From contig JAYJMR010000059.1 in NCBI GenBank assembly GCA_037074705.1, positions 62,001 through 126,000 on the forward strand: a stretch of 64,000 nt of DNA. The letters run 5' to 3'. Positions 13,434 through 25,494 of the stretch are shown here, piece after piece. Numbering within the stretch: position 1 is the stretch's first letter; each line of letters begins with the position of its first letter. Under the pieces are notes generated by a model. It was given only the letters and a program-made list of their open reading frames with translations, searched no databases and was not told the origin of the DNA. Source of the DNA: Zhengitettix transpicula. Taxonomy: Eukaryota; Arthropoda; Insecta; Orthoptera; Tetrigidae. The translations under genes and the position numbers were made by a program.

Positions 13434-15223
13434 ACATACTTTATTTATTCAAAATTACATTTGAAACAAACATTCCGAGCTTTTTAGCCACATCATACGA
13501 ATACTTTATAAGAAAATGGCTATACTTCTAATCCTGAAAAAGAGAAATATTTCGAAAAGTTTTATTCGTATTGGAATTCTGATTTCATCAAAAAAATTTA
13601 CGCATTTTTCATACATCAAGACGAATTTATTGTGAAAACTTTAAATATTTTTGAACTTCTTACTGATCAATAACAAAATTATTTAGCGTATTGTTCTGTG
13701 TAAATTTATGTGATTATAAATATATTAATATTTTTTACACTGTTAACATATCTAACAGATATCTCGCTAATAAAGTACAGATTCTGCATATACATTGCGA
13801 TTCGGCTATTTGTAACCTCTAGGCTTAGAGTATCGTCATAATTACGCTTTATATCGCAAAACTGTAGAGATATCTAAAAAAAACATACTTTATTTTATTC
13901 AAAATTACATTTGAAACAAACATTCCGAGCTTTTTAGCCACATCATACGAATACTTTTTAAGAAAATGGCTCTACTTCTATTTCCGATAAAGAAAAATAT
14001 TTCGAAAAGTTTTATACGTATCAGAATTCTGATATCATAACAAATTTAAACAGTTTCGCTACATTTGAACGATTTTTTTAAAAAATTAAAACTATTTTTC
14101 AACGTCTAACTGATGAGTATAAAAAATATTTACCGTATTGTTCCGTGTAAATTTATGTGATTCAAAATATATCGATATCTTGTACACTGTTATAATATCT
14201 AACAGATATCTCGCTAATACAGTACAGATTCTGCATATACATTGTGATTCGGCTATTTGTAACCTCTATTCTTGGAGTATCGTCAGAATTACGCATTACA
14301 TCGCAAAACAGTAGAGACATATAAAAAAACATACTTTATTTTATTCAAAATTACATTTGAAACAAACATTCCGAGCTTTTTAGCCACATCATACGAATAC
14401 TTTATAAGAAAATGGCTCTACTTCTAATCCTGAAAAAGAGAAATATTTCGAAAAGTTTTATTCGTATTGGAATTCTGATTTCATCAAAAAAATTTACGCA
14501 TTTTTCATACATCAAGACGAATTTATTGTGAAAACTTTAAATATTTTTGAACTTCTTACTGATCAATAACAAAATTATTTAGCGTATTGTTCTGTGTAAA
14601 TTTATGTGATTATAAATATATTGATATCTTGTACACTGTAACATATCTAACAGATATCTCGCAAATACAGTACAGATTCTGCATATACATTGCGATTCGG
14701 CTATTTGTAACCTCTATTCTTGAAGTATCGTCAGAATTACGCATTACATCGCAAAACTGTAGAGATATGTAAAAAAAACATACTTTATTTTATTCAAAAT
14801 TACATTTGAAACGAACATTCCGAGCTTTTTAGCCACATCCGACGAATACTTTTTAAGAAAATGGCTCTACTTCTATTTCCGATAAAGAAAAATATTTCGA
14901 AAAGTTTTATACGTATCAGAATTCTGATATCATAACAAATTTAAACAGTTTCGCTACATTTGAACGATTTTTTTAAAAAATTAAAACTATTTTTCAACGT
15001 CTAACTGATGAGTAATAAAAATATTTACCGTATTGTTCCGTGTAAATTTATGTGATTCAAAATATATCGATATCTTGTACACTGTTATAATATCTAACAG
15101 ATATCTCGCTAATACAGTACAGATTCTGCATATACATTGTGATTCGGCTATTTGTAACCTCTATTCTTGGAGTATCGTCAGAATTACGCATTACATCGCA
15201 AAACAGTAGAGACATATAAAAAA
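13434..15223. repeat. 4-monomer HOR (about 1,790 bp), copy 2
   Basis: Monomer starts are A13434, B13883, A14329 and B14778. It repeats the order and variants of 11643-13433 but lacks the private changes of that copy, so it looks closer to the common form. The next unit, A15224, has a shorter head (TTTATTTATTC) yet is otherwise like A14329, which suggests another small exchange at the right end. Confidence 0.85.
14329..14777. repeat. Reference A-type monomer
   Basis: This 449-bp unit is a clean example of subfamily A. The head (14329 to about 14480) is almost the same as in B, apart from CAAAC rather than CGAAC in ATTTGAAACNAAC, TTTATAAG, and CTAATCCTG. The core (about 14481-14557) bears little resemblance to the B core and holds AAAAAAATTT and CATTTTTC tracts. 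From about 14558 to the end the unit is again closely alignable with B, ending GTAGAGATATGTAAAAAAA. Most A units in the right-hand two thirds of the window read GATATCT there and CGCTAATAC instead of CGCAAATAC. Two further A variants recur: one with ATATTAATATTTTTTACAC plus CCTCTAGGCTTAGAG (for example 1793-2241), and one with GCGTAGTGTTC, AATAAAG and ACATCTAGGC (for example 29961-30408). No coding capacity is evident. Confidence 0.9.
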
Positions 15224-15671
15224 ACATACTTTATTTATTCAAAATTACATTTGAAACAAACATTCCGAGCTTTTTAGCCACATCATACGAATACTTTATA
15301 AGAAAATGGCTCTACTTCTAATCCTGAAAAAGAGAAATATTTCGAAAAGTTTTATTCGTATTGGAATTCTGATTTCATCAAAAAAATTTACGCATTTTTC
15401 ATACATCAAGACGAATTTATTGTGAAAACTTTAAATATTTTTGAACTTCTTACTGATCAATAACAAAATTATTTAGCGTATTGTTCTGTGTAAATTTATG
15501 TGATTATAAATATATTGATATCTTGTACACTGTAACATATCTAACAGATATCTCGCAAATACAGTACAGATTCTGCATATACATTGCGATTCGGCTATTT
15601 GTAACCTCTATTCTTGAAGTATCGTCAGAATTACGCATTACATCGCAAAACTGTAGAGATATGTAAAAAAA
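15224..15671. repeat. Single A monomer joining two 4-mer blocks
   Basis: This 448-bp A unit has CGCAAATACAG and GATATGT like A14329, but TTTATTTATTC in its head. That head variant normally marks the A unit following a unit-8 B monomer. It is probably an A/A recombinant joining the block on its left to the one on its right. Confidence 0.6.
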
Positions 15672-17459
15672 ACATACTTTATTTTATTCAAAATTACATT
15701 TGAAACGAACATTCCGAGCTTTTTAGCCACATCCGACGAATACTTTTTAAGAAAATGGCTCTACTTCTATTTCCGATAAAGAAAAATAATTCGAAAAGTT
15801 TTATACGTATCAGAATTCTGATATCATAACAAATTTAAACAGTTTCGCTACATTTGAACGATTTTTTTAAAAAATTAAAACTATTTTTCAACGTCTAACT
15901 GATGAGTAATAAAAATATTTACCGTATTGTTCCGTGTAAATTTATGTGATTCAAAATATATCGATATCTTGTACACTGTTATAATATCTAACAGATATCT
16001 CGCTAATACAGTACAGATTCTGCATATACATTGTGATTCGGCTATTTGTAACCTCTATTCTTGGAGTATAGTCAGAATTACGCATTACATCGCAAAACAG
16101 TAGAGACATATAAAAAAACATACTTTATTTATTCAAAATTACATTTGAAACAAACGTTCCGAGCTTTTTAGCCACATCATACGAATACTTTATAAGAAAA
16201 TGGCTATACTTCTAATCCTGAAAAAGAGAAATATTTCGAAAAGTTTTATTCGTATTGGAATTCTGATTTCATCAAAAAAATTTACGCATTTTTCATACAT
16301 CATGACGAATTTATTGTGAAAACTTTAAATATTTTTGAACTTCTTACTGATCAATAACAAAATTATTTAGCGTATTGTTCTGTGTAAATTTATGTGATTA
16401 TAAATATATTAATATTTTTTACACTGTTAACATATCTAACAGATATCTCGCTAATAAAGTACAGATTCTGCATATACATTGCGATTCGGCTATTTGTAAC
16501 CTCTAGGTTTAGAGTATCGTCATAATTACGCTTTATATCGCAAAACTGTAGAGATATCTAAAAAAAACATACTTTATTTTATTCAAAATTACATTTGAAA
16601 CAAACATTCCGAGCTTTTTAGCCACATCGTACGAATACTTTTTAAGAAAATGGCTCTACTTCTATTTCCGATAAAGAAAAATATTTCGAAAAGTTTTATA
16701 CGTATCAGAATTCTGATATCATAACAAATTTAAACAGTTTCGCTACATTTGAACGATTTTTTTAAAAAATTAAAACTATTTTTCAACGTCTAACTGATGA
16801 GTATAAAAAATATTTACCGTATTGTTCCGTGTAAATTTATGTGATTCAAAATATATCGATATCTTGTACACTGTTATAATATCTAACAGATATCTCGCTA
16901 ATACAGTACAGATTCTGCATATACATTGTGATTCGGCTATTTGTAACCTCTATTCTTGGAGTATCGTCAGAATTACGCATTACATCGCAAAACAGTAGAG
17001 ACATATAAAAAAACATACTTTATTTATTCAAAATTACATTTGATACAAACATTCCGAGCTTTTTAGCCACATCATACAAATACTTTATAAGAAAATGGCT
17101 CTACTTCTAATCCTGAAAAAGAGAAATATTTCGAAAAGTTTTATTCGTATTGGAATTCTGATTTCATCAAAAAAATTTACGCATTTTTCATACATCTAGA
17201 CGAATTTATTGTGAAAACTTTAAATATTTTTGAACTTCTTACTGATCAATAACAAAATTATTTAGCGTATTGTTCTGTGTAAATTTATGTGATTATAAAT
17301 ATATTGATATCTTGTACACTGTAACATATCTAACAGATATCTCGCTAATACAGTACAGATTCTGCATATACATTGCGATTCGGCTATTTGTAACCTCTAT
17401 TCTTGAAGTATCGTCAGAATTACGCATTACATCGCAAAACTGTAGAGATATCTAAAAAA
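15672..17459. repeat. 4-monomer unit (about 1,788 bp), copy 1
   Basis: Monomer starts are B15672, A16118, B16567 and A17013. Private markers are GGAGTATAGTCAG (about 16070), CAAACGTTCC, CATCATGACG and CTCTAGGTTTAGAG in A16118, CATCGTACG in B16567, and TTGATACAAAC, CATACAAATAC and CATCTAGACG in A17013. All recur 1,787-1,788 bp later. B15672 also has CCGACG and AATAATTCG, linking it to the block on the left. Confidence 0.85.
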
Positions 17460-17905
17460 ACATACTTTATTTTATTCAAAATTACATTTGAAACGAACAT
17501 TCCGAGCTTTTTAGCCACATCATACGAATACTTTTTAAGAAAATGGCTCTACTTCTATTTCCGATAAAGAAAAATATTTCGAAAAGTTTTATACGTATCA
17601 GAATTCTGATATCATAACAAATTTAAACAGTTTCGCTACATTTGAACGATTTTTTTAAAAAATTAAAACTATTTTTCAACGTCTAACTGATGAGTAATAA
17701 AAATATTTACCGTATTGTTCCGTGTAAATTTATGTGATTCAAAATATATCGATATCTTGTACACTGTTATAATATCTAACAGATATCTCGCTAATACAGT
17801 ACAGATTCTGCATATACATTGTGATTCGGCTATTTGTAACCTCTATTCTTGGAGTATAGTCAGAATTACGCATTACATCGCAAAACAGTAGAGACATATA
17901 AAAAA
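17460..17905. repeat. Mosaic B monomer marking the 1.79-kb duplication join
   Basis: The first half has CATACG and AAATATTTCG as in B19247; the second half has GGAGTATAGTCAG (variant base at 17858) as in B15672. B15672 itself has CCGACG and AATAATTCG in its first half, and B19247 has GGAGTATCGTCAG in its second half. The unit is therefore B19247-like 5' and B15672-like 3', with the switch between about 17576 and 17858. This is the expected product when B15672 and B19247 pair out of register. Confidence 0.8.
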
Positions 17906-19246
17906 ACATACTTTATTTATTCAAAATTACATTTGAAACAAACGTTCCGAGCTTTTTAGCCACATCATACGAATACTTTATAAGAAAATGGCTATACTTC
18001 TAATCCTGAAAAAGAGAAATATTTCGAAAAGTTTTATTCGTATTGGAATTCTGATTTCATCAAAAAAATTTACGCATTTTTCATACATCATGACGAATTT
18101 ATTGTGAAAACTTTAAATATTTTTGAACTTCTTACTGATCAATAACAAAATTATTTAGCGTATTGTTCTGTGTAAATTTATGTGATTATAAATATATTAA
18201 TATTTTTTACACTGTTAACATATCTAACAGATATCTCGCTAATAAAGTACAGATTCTGCATATACATTGCGATTCGGCTATTTGTAACCTCTAGGTTTAG
18301 AGTATCGTCATAATTACGCTTTATATCGCAAAACTGTAGAGATATCTAAAAAAAACATACTTTATTTTATTCAAAATTACATTTGAAACAAACATTCCGA
18401 GCTTTTTAGCCACATCGTACGAATACTTTTTAAGAAAATGGCTCTACTTCTATTTCCGATAAAGAAAAATATTTCGAAAAGTTTTATACGTATCAGAATT
18501 CTGATATCATAACAAATTTAAACAGTTTCGCTACATTTGAACGATTTTTTTAAAAATTAAAACTATTTTTCAACGTCTAACTGATGAGTATAAAAAATAT
18601 TTACCGTATTGTTCCGTGTAAATTTATGTGATTCAAAATATATCGATATCTTGTACACTGTTATAATATCTAACAGATATCTCGCTAATACAGTACAGAT
18701 TCTGCATATACATTGTGATTCGGCTATTTGTAACCTCTATTCTTGGAGTATCGTCAGAATTACGCATTACATCGCAAAACAGTAGAGACATATAAAAAAA
18801 CATACTTTATTTATTCAAAATTACATTTGATACAAACATTCCGAGCTTTTTAGCCACATCATACAAATACTTTATAAGAAAATGGCTCTACTTCTAATCC
18901 TGAAAAAGAGAAATATTTCGAAAAGTTTTATTCGTATTGGAATTCTGATTTCATCAAAAAAATTTACGCATTTTTCATACATCTAGACGAATTTATTGTG
19001 AAAACTTTAAATATTTTTGAACTTCTTACTGATCAATAACAAAATTATTTAGCGTATTGTTCTGTGTAAATTTATGTGATTATAAATATATTGATATCTT
19101 GTACACTGTAACATATCTAACAGATATCTCGCTAATACAGTACAGATTCTGCATATACATTGCGATTCGGCTATTTGTAACCTCTATTCTTGAAGTATCG
19201 TCAGAATTACGCATTACATCGCAAAACTGTAGAGATATCTAAAAAA
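17460..19246. repeat. 4-monomer unit (about 1,787 bp), copy 2
   Basis: Monomer starts are B17460, A17906, B18355 and A18800. It carries every private marker of copy 1 (GGAGTATAGTCAG, CAAACGTTCC, CATCATGACG, CATCGTACG, CATCTAGACG). B18355 has lost one A from the core A-run (TTTTTTTAAAAATT), giving 445 bp. Its first monomer is a recombinant that records the duplicating crossover. The right half of this unit is also the start of the 15-monomer unit. Confidence 0.85.
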
Positions 19247-22200
19247 ACATACTTTATTTTATTCAAAATTACATTTGAAACGAACATTCCGAGCTTTTTA
19301 GCCACATCATACGAATACTTTTTAAGAAAATGGCTCTACTTCTATTTCCGATAAAGAAAAATATTTCGAAAAGTTTTATACGTATCAGAATTCTGATATC
19401 ATAACAAATTTAAACAGTTTCGCTACATTTGAACGATTTTTTTAAAAAATTAAAACTATTTTTCAACGTCTAACTGATGAGTAATAAAAATATTTACCGT
19501 ATTGTTCCGTGTAAATTTATGTGATTCAAAATATATCGATATCTTGTACACTGTTATAATATCTAACAGATATCTCGCTAATACAGTACAGATTCTGCAT
19601 ATACATTGTGATTCGGCTATTTGTAACCTCTATTCTTGGAGTATCGTCAGAATTACGCATTACATCGCAAAACAGTAGAGACATATAAAAAAACATACTT
19701 TATTTTATTCAAAATTACATTTGAAACAAACATTCCGAGCTTTTTAGCCACATCATACGAATACTTTATAAGAAAATGGCTCTACTTCTAATCCTGAAAA
19801 AGAGAAATATTTCGAAAAGTTTTATTCGTATTGGAATTCTGATTTCATCAAAAAAATTTACGCATTTTTCATACATCAAGACGAATTTATTGTGAAAACT
19901 TTAAATATTTTTGAACTTCTTACTGATCAATAACAAAATTATTTAGCGTAGTGTTCTGTGTAAATTTATGTGATTATAAATATATTGATATCTTGTACAC
20001 TGTAACATATCTAACAGATATCTCGCTAATAAAGTACAGATTCTGCATATACATTGCGATTCGGCTATTTGTAACATCTAGGCTTAGAGTATCGTCATAA
20101 TTACGCTTTACATCGCAAAACTGTAGAGATATCTAAAAAAACATACTTTATTTTATTCAAAATTACATTTGAAACGAACATTCCGAGCTTTTTAGCCACA
20201 TCCTACGAATACTTTTTAAGAAAATGGCTCTACTTCTATTTCCGATAAAGAAAAATATTTCGAAAAGTTTTATACGTATCAGAATTCTGATATCATAACA
20301 AATTTAAACAGTTTCGCTACATTTTACGATTTTTTTAAAAATTAAAACTATTTTTCAACGTCTAACTGATGAGTAATAAAAATATTTACCGTATTGTTCC
20401 GTGTAAATTTATGTGATTCAAAATATATCGATATCTTGTACACTGTTATAATATCTAACAGATATCTCGCTAATACAGTACAGATTCTGCATATACATTG
20501 TGATTCGGCTATTTGTAACCTCTATTCTTGGAGTATCGTCAGAATTACGCATTACATCGCAAAACAGTAGAAACATATAAAAAAACATACTTTATTTATT
20601 CAAAATTACATTTGAAACAAACATTCCGAGCTTTTTAGCCACATCATACGAATAGTTTATAAGAAAATGGCTATACTTCTAATCCTGAAAAAGAGAAATA
20701 TTTCGAAAAGTTTTATTCGTATTGGAATTCTGATTTAATCAAAAAAATTTACGCATTTTTCATACATCAAGACGAATTTATTGTGAAAACTTTAAATATT
20801 TTTGAACTTCTTACTGATCAATAACAAAATTATTTAGCGTAGTGTTCTGTGTAAATTTATGTGATTATAAATATATTGATATCTTGTACACTGTAACATA
20901 TCTAACAGATATCTCGCTAATAAAGAACAGATTCTGCATATACATTGCGATTCGGCTATTTGTAACATCTAGGCTTAGAGTATCGTCATAATTACGCTTT
21001 ACATCGCAAAACTGTAGAGATATCTAAAAAAAACATACTTTATTTTATTCAAAATTACATTTGAAACGAACATTCCGAGCTTTTTAGCCACATCATACGA
21101 ATACTTTTTAAGAAAATGGCTCTACTTCTATTTCCGATAAAGAAAAATATTTCGAAAAGTTTTATACGTATCAGAATTCTGATATCATAACAAATTTAAA
21201 CAGTTTCGCTACATTTGAACGATTTTTTTAAAAATTAAAACTATTTTTCAACGTCTAACTGATGAGTAATAAACATATTTACCGTATTGTTCCGTGTAAA
21301 TTTATGTGATTCAAAATATATCGATATCTTGTACACTGTTATAATATCTAACAGATATCTCGCTAATACAGTACAGATTCTGCATATACATTGTGATTCG
21401 GCTATTTGTAACCTCTATTCTTGGAGTATCGTCAGAATTACGCATTACATCGCAAAACAGTAGAGACATATAAAAAACATACTTTATTTTATTCAAAATT
21501 ACATTTGAAACAAACATTCCGAGCTTTTTAGCCACATCATACGAATACTTTATAAGAAAATGGCTCTACTTCTAATCCTGAAAAAGAGAAATATTTCGAA
21601 AATATTTATTCGTATTGGAATTCTGATTTCATCAAAAAAATTTACGCATTTTTCATACATCAAGACGAATTTATTGTGAAAACTTTATATATTTTTGAAC
21701 TTCTTACTAATCAATAACAAAATTATTTAGCGTATTGTTCTGTGTAAATTTATGTGATTATAAATATATTGATATCTTGTACACTGTAACATATCTAACA
21801 GATATCTCGCTAATACAGTACAGATTCTGCATATACATTGCGATTCGGCTATTTGGAACATCTAGGCTTAGAGTATCGTCATAATTACGCTTTACATCGC
21901 AAAACTGTAGAGATATCTAAAAAACATACTTTATTTTATTCAAAATTACATTTGAAACGAACATTCCGAGCTTTTTAGCCACATCCTACGAATACTTTTT
22001 AAGAAAATGGCTCTACTTCTATTTCCGATAAAGAAAAATATTTCGAAAAGTTTTATACGTATCAGAATTCTGATATCATAACAAATTTAAACAGTTTCGC
22101 TACATTTGAACGATTTTTTTAAAAAATTAAAACTATTTTTCAACGTCTAACTGATGAGTAATAAAAATATTTACCGTATTGTTCCGTGTAAATTTATGTG

Positions 22201-25049
22201 ATTCAAAATATATCGATATCTTGTACACTGTTATAATATCTAACAGATATCTCGCTAATACAGTACAGATTCTGCATATACATTGTGATTCTACTATTTG
22301 TAACCTCTATTCTTGGAGTATCGTCAGAATTACGCATTACATCGCAAAACAGTAGAGACATATAAAAAAACATACTTTATTTTATTCAAAACTACATTTG
22401 AAACAAACATTCCGAGCTTTTTAGCCACATCATACGAATACTTTATAAGAAAATGGCTCTACTTCTAATCCTGAAAAAGAGAAATATTTCGAAAATTTTT
22501 ATTCGTATTGGAATTCTGATTTCATCAAAAAAATTTACGCATTTTTCATACATCAAGACGAATTTATTGTGAAAACTTTAAATATTTTTGAACTTCTTAC
22601 TGATCAATAACAAAATTATTTAGCGTAGTGTTCTGTGTAAATTTATGTGATTATAAATATATTGATATCTTGTACACTGTAACATATCTAACAGATATCT
22701 CGCTAATAAAGAACAGATTCTGCATATACATTGCGATTCGGCTATTTGTAACATCTAGGCTTAGAGTATCGTCATAATTACGCTTTACATCGCAAAACTG
22801 TAGAGATATCTAAAAAAAACATACTTTATTTTATTCAAAATTACATTTGAAACAAACATTCCGAGCTTTTTAGCCACATCATACGAATACTTTTTAAGAA
22901 AATGGCTCTACTTCTATTTCCGATAAAGAAAAATATTTCGAAAAGTTTTATACGTATCAGAATTCTAATATCATAACAAATTTAAACAGTTTCGCTACAT
23001 TTGAACGATTTTTTTAAAAAATTAAAACTATTTTTCAACGTCTAACTGATGAGTATAAAAAATATTTACCGTATTGTTCCGTGTAAATTTATGTGATTCA
23101 AAATATATCGATATATTGTACACTGTTATAATATCTAACAGATATCTCGCTAATACAGTACAGATTCTGCATATACATTGTGATTCGGCTATTTGTAACC
23201 TCTATTCTTGGAGTATCGTCAGAATTACGCATTACATCGCAAAACAGTAGAGACATAAAAAAACATACTTTATTTTATTCAAAATTACATTTGATACAAA
23301 CATTCCGAGCTTTTTAGCCACATCATACAAATACTTTATAAGAAAATGGCTCTACTTCTAATCCTGAAAAAGAGAAATATTTCGAAAAGTTTTATTCGTA
23401 TTGGAATTCTGATTTCATCAAAAAAATTTACGCATTTTTCATACATCAAGACGAATTTATTGTGAAAACTTTAAATATTTTTGAACTTCTTACTGATCAA
23501 TAACAAAATTATTTAGCGTATTGTTCTGTGTAAATTTATGTGATTATAAATATATTGATATCTTGTACACTGTAACATATCTAACAGATATCTCGCTAAT
23601 ACAGTACAGATTCTGCATATACATTGCGATTCGGCTATTTGTAACCTCTATTCTTGAAGTATCGTCAGAATTACGCATTACATCGCAAAACTGTAGAGAT
23701 ATCTAAAAAAACATACTTTATTTTATTCAAAATTACATTTGAAACGAACATTCCGAGCTTTTTAGCCACATCATACGAATACTTTTTAAGAAAATGGCTC
23801 TACTTCTATTTCCGATAAAGAAAAATATTTCGAAAAGTTTTATACGTATCAGAATTCTGATATCATAACAAATTTAAACAGTTTCGCTACATTTGAACGA
23901 TTTTTTTAAAAAATTAAAACTATTTTTCAACGTCTAACTGATGAGTAATAAAAATATTTACCGTATTGTTCCGTGTAAATTTATGTGATTCAAAATATAT
24001 CGATATCTTGTACACTGTTATAATATCTAACAGATATCTCGCTAATACAGTACAGATTCTGCATATACATTGTGATTCGGCTATTTGTAACCTCTATTCT
24101 TGGAGTATCGTCAGAATTACGCATTACATCGCAAAACAGTAGAGACATATAAAAAAACATACTTTATTTTATTCAAAATTACATTTGAAACAAACATTCC
24201 GAGCTTTTTAGCCACATCATACGAATACTTTATAAGAAAATGGCTCTACTTCTAATCCTGAAAAAGAGAAATATTTCGAAAAGTTTTATTCGTATTGGAA
24301 TTCTGATTTCATCAAAAAAATTTACGCATTTTTCATACATCAAGACGAATTTATTGTGAAAACTTTAAATATTTTTGAACTTTTTACTGATCAATAACAA
24401 AATTATTTAGCGTAGTGTTCTGTGTAAATTTATGTGATTATAAATATATTGATATCTTGTACACTGTAACATATCTAACAGATATCTCGCTAATAAAGTA
24501 CAGATTCTGCATATACATTGCGATTCGGCTATTTGTAACATCTAGGCTTAGAGTATCGTCATAATTACGCTTTACATCGCAAAACTGTAGAGATATCTAA
24601 AAAAACATACTTTATTTTATTCAAAATTACATTTGAAACGAACATTCCGAGCATTTTAGCCACATCCTACGAATACTTTTTAAGAAAATGGCTCTACTTC
24701 TATTTCCGATAAAGAAAAATATTTCGAAAAGTTTTATACGTATCAGAATTCTGATATCATAACAAATTTAAACAGTTTCGCTACATTTTACGATTTTTTT
24801 AAAAAATTAAAACTATTTTTCAACGTCTAACTGATGAGTAATAAAAATATTTACCGTATTGTTCCGTGTAAATTTATGTGATTCAAAATATATCGATATC
24901 TTGTACACTGTTATAATATCTAACAGATATCTCGCTAATACAGTACAGATTCTGCATATACATTGTGATTCGGCTATTTGTAACCTCTATTCTTGGAGTA
25001 TCGTCAGAATTACGCATTACATCGCAAAACAGTAGAGACATATAAAAAA
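18355..25049. repeat. 15-monomer HOR unit (6,695 bp), copy 1
   Basis: Monomer starts are B18355, A18800, B19247, A19693, B20141, A20585, B21033, A21477, B21924, A22370, B22819, A23263, B23711, A24157 and B24605. Markers that recur in copy 2 include CATCTAGACG (A18800), CATTTTACG (B20141), ATAGTTTATAAG, GATTTAATC and AAAGAACAG (A20585), AATAAACATATTT (B21033), GAAAATATTTATTCG (A21477), AATTCTAATATC, ATATATTGTAC and GACATAAAAAAAC (B22819), GAACTTTTTACTG (A24157) and GAGCATTTTAGCC (B24605). Starting and ending with B makes the unit odd, so joining two copies produces the B-B junction at 25050. Confidence 0.85.
21924..22818. repeat. Dimer present in copy 1 of the 15-mer, missing from copy 2
   Basis: B21924 and A22370, one 895-bp dimer, have no separate counterpart in 25050-30853. 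B21924 is marked by CCTACG and CTACTATTTGTAACC; A22370 by AAAACTACATTTG, GAAAATTTTTATTCG and AAAGAACAG. In copy 2 a single A monomer (28174-28622) has the head of A21477 and the tail of A22370, so the dimer was lost there by exchange between the two A units, or gained here by the reciprocal event. Confidence 0.75.
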
Positions 25050-25494
25050 ACATACTTTATTTATTCAAAATTACATTTGAAACAAACATTCCGAGCTTTT
25101 TAGCCACATCATACGAATACTTTTTAAGAAAATGGCTCTACTTCTATTTCCGATAAAGAAAAATATTTCGAAAAGTTTTATACGTATCAGAATTCTGATA
25201 TCATAACAAATTTAAACAGTTTCGCTACATTTGAACGATTTTTTTAAAAAATTAAAACTATTTTTCAACGTCTAACTGATGAGTATAAAAAATATTTACC
25301 GTATTGTTCCGTGTAAATTTATGTGATTCAAAATATATCGATATCTTGTACACTGTTATAATATCTAACAGATATCTCGCTAATACAGTACAGATTCTGC
25401 ATATACATTGTGATTCGGCTATTTGTAACCTCTATTCTTGGAGTATCGTCAGAATTACGCATTACATCGCAAAACAGTAGAGACATATAAAAAA
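25050..25494. repeat. Hybrid monomer, A-like head on B body (B-B phase break)
   Basis: This 445-bp unit directly follows B24605, breaking A/B alternation. Its head has TTTATTTATTC and CAAAC with CATCATACG, as in the A unit that follows the matching B at 30854. From 25120 on it is B (CTTTTTAAG, CTATTTCCG, GATGAGTATAAAAAAT). If its donors were the A30854 type and the B18355 type (which has CATCGTACG), the switch lies between 25111 and 25120. It marks the join between the two copies of the 15-mer. A conversion of a plain B head would look similar. Confidence 0.75.

Noticed and set aside
14461..14480. Possible CENP-B box: TTCGTATTGGAATTCTGA in A monomers resembles the start of the mammalian box
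   Set aside because: The box needs TTCG, four bases, A, two bases, then CGGG. Here there is a two-base insertion and no CGGG; I saw no CGGG or CCCG in the window.
21311..21535. A 74-codon reverse frame across B/A junctions, also at 28008, 31581, 35600, 44991, 45884, 51248, 56170 and 63775
   Set aside because: It exists only where the junction A-run has six A instead of seven, and it starts at GTG. Its presence follows a homopolymer length, not coding constraint.
24605..25494. Reading the B-B junction as a deleted A monomer caused by assembly collapse
   Set aside because: The second B has an A-like head (TTTATTTATTC, CATCATACG) and coincides with the boundary of a 15-monomer duplication, which a simple collapse would not produce. 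Read-level confirmation is still lacking.
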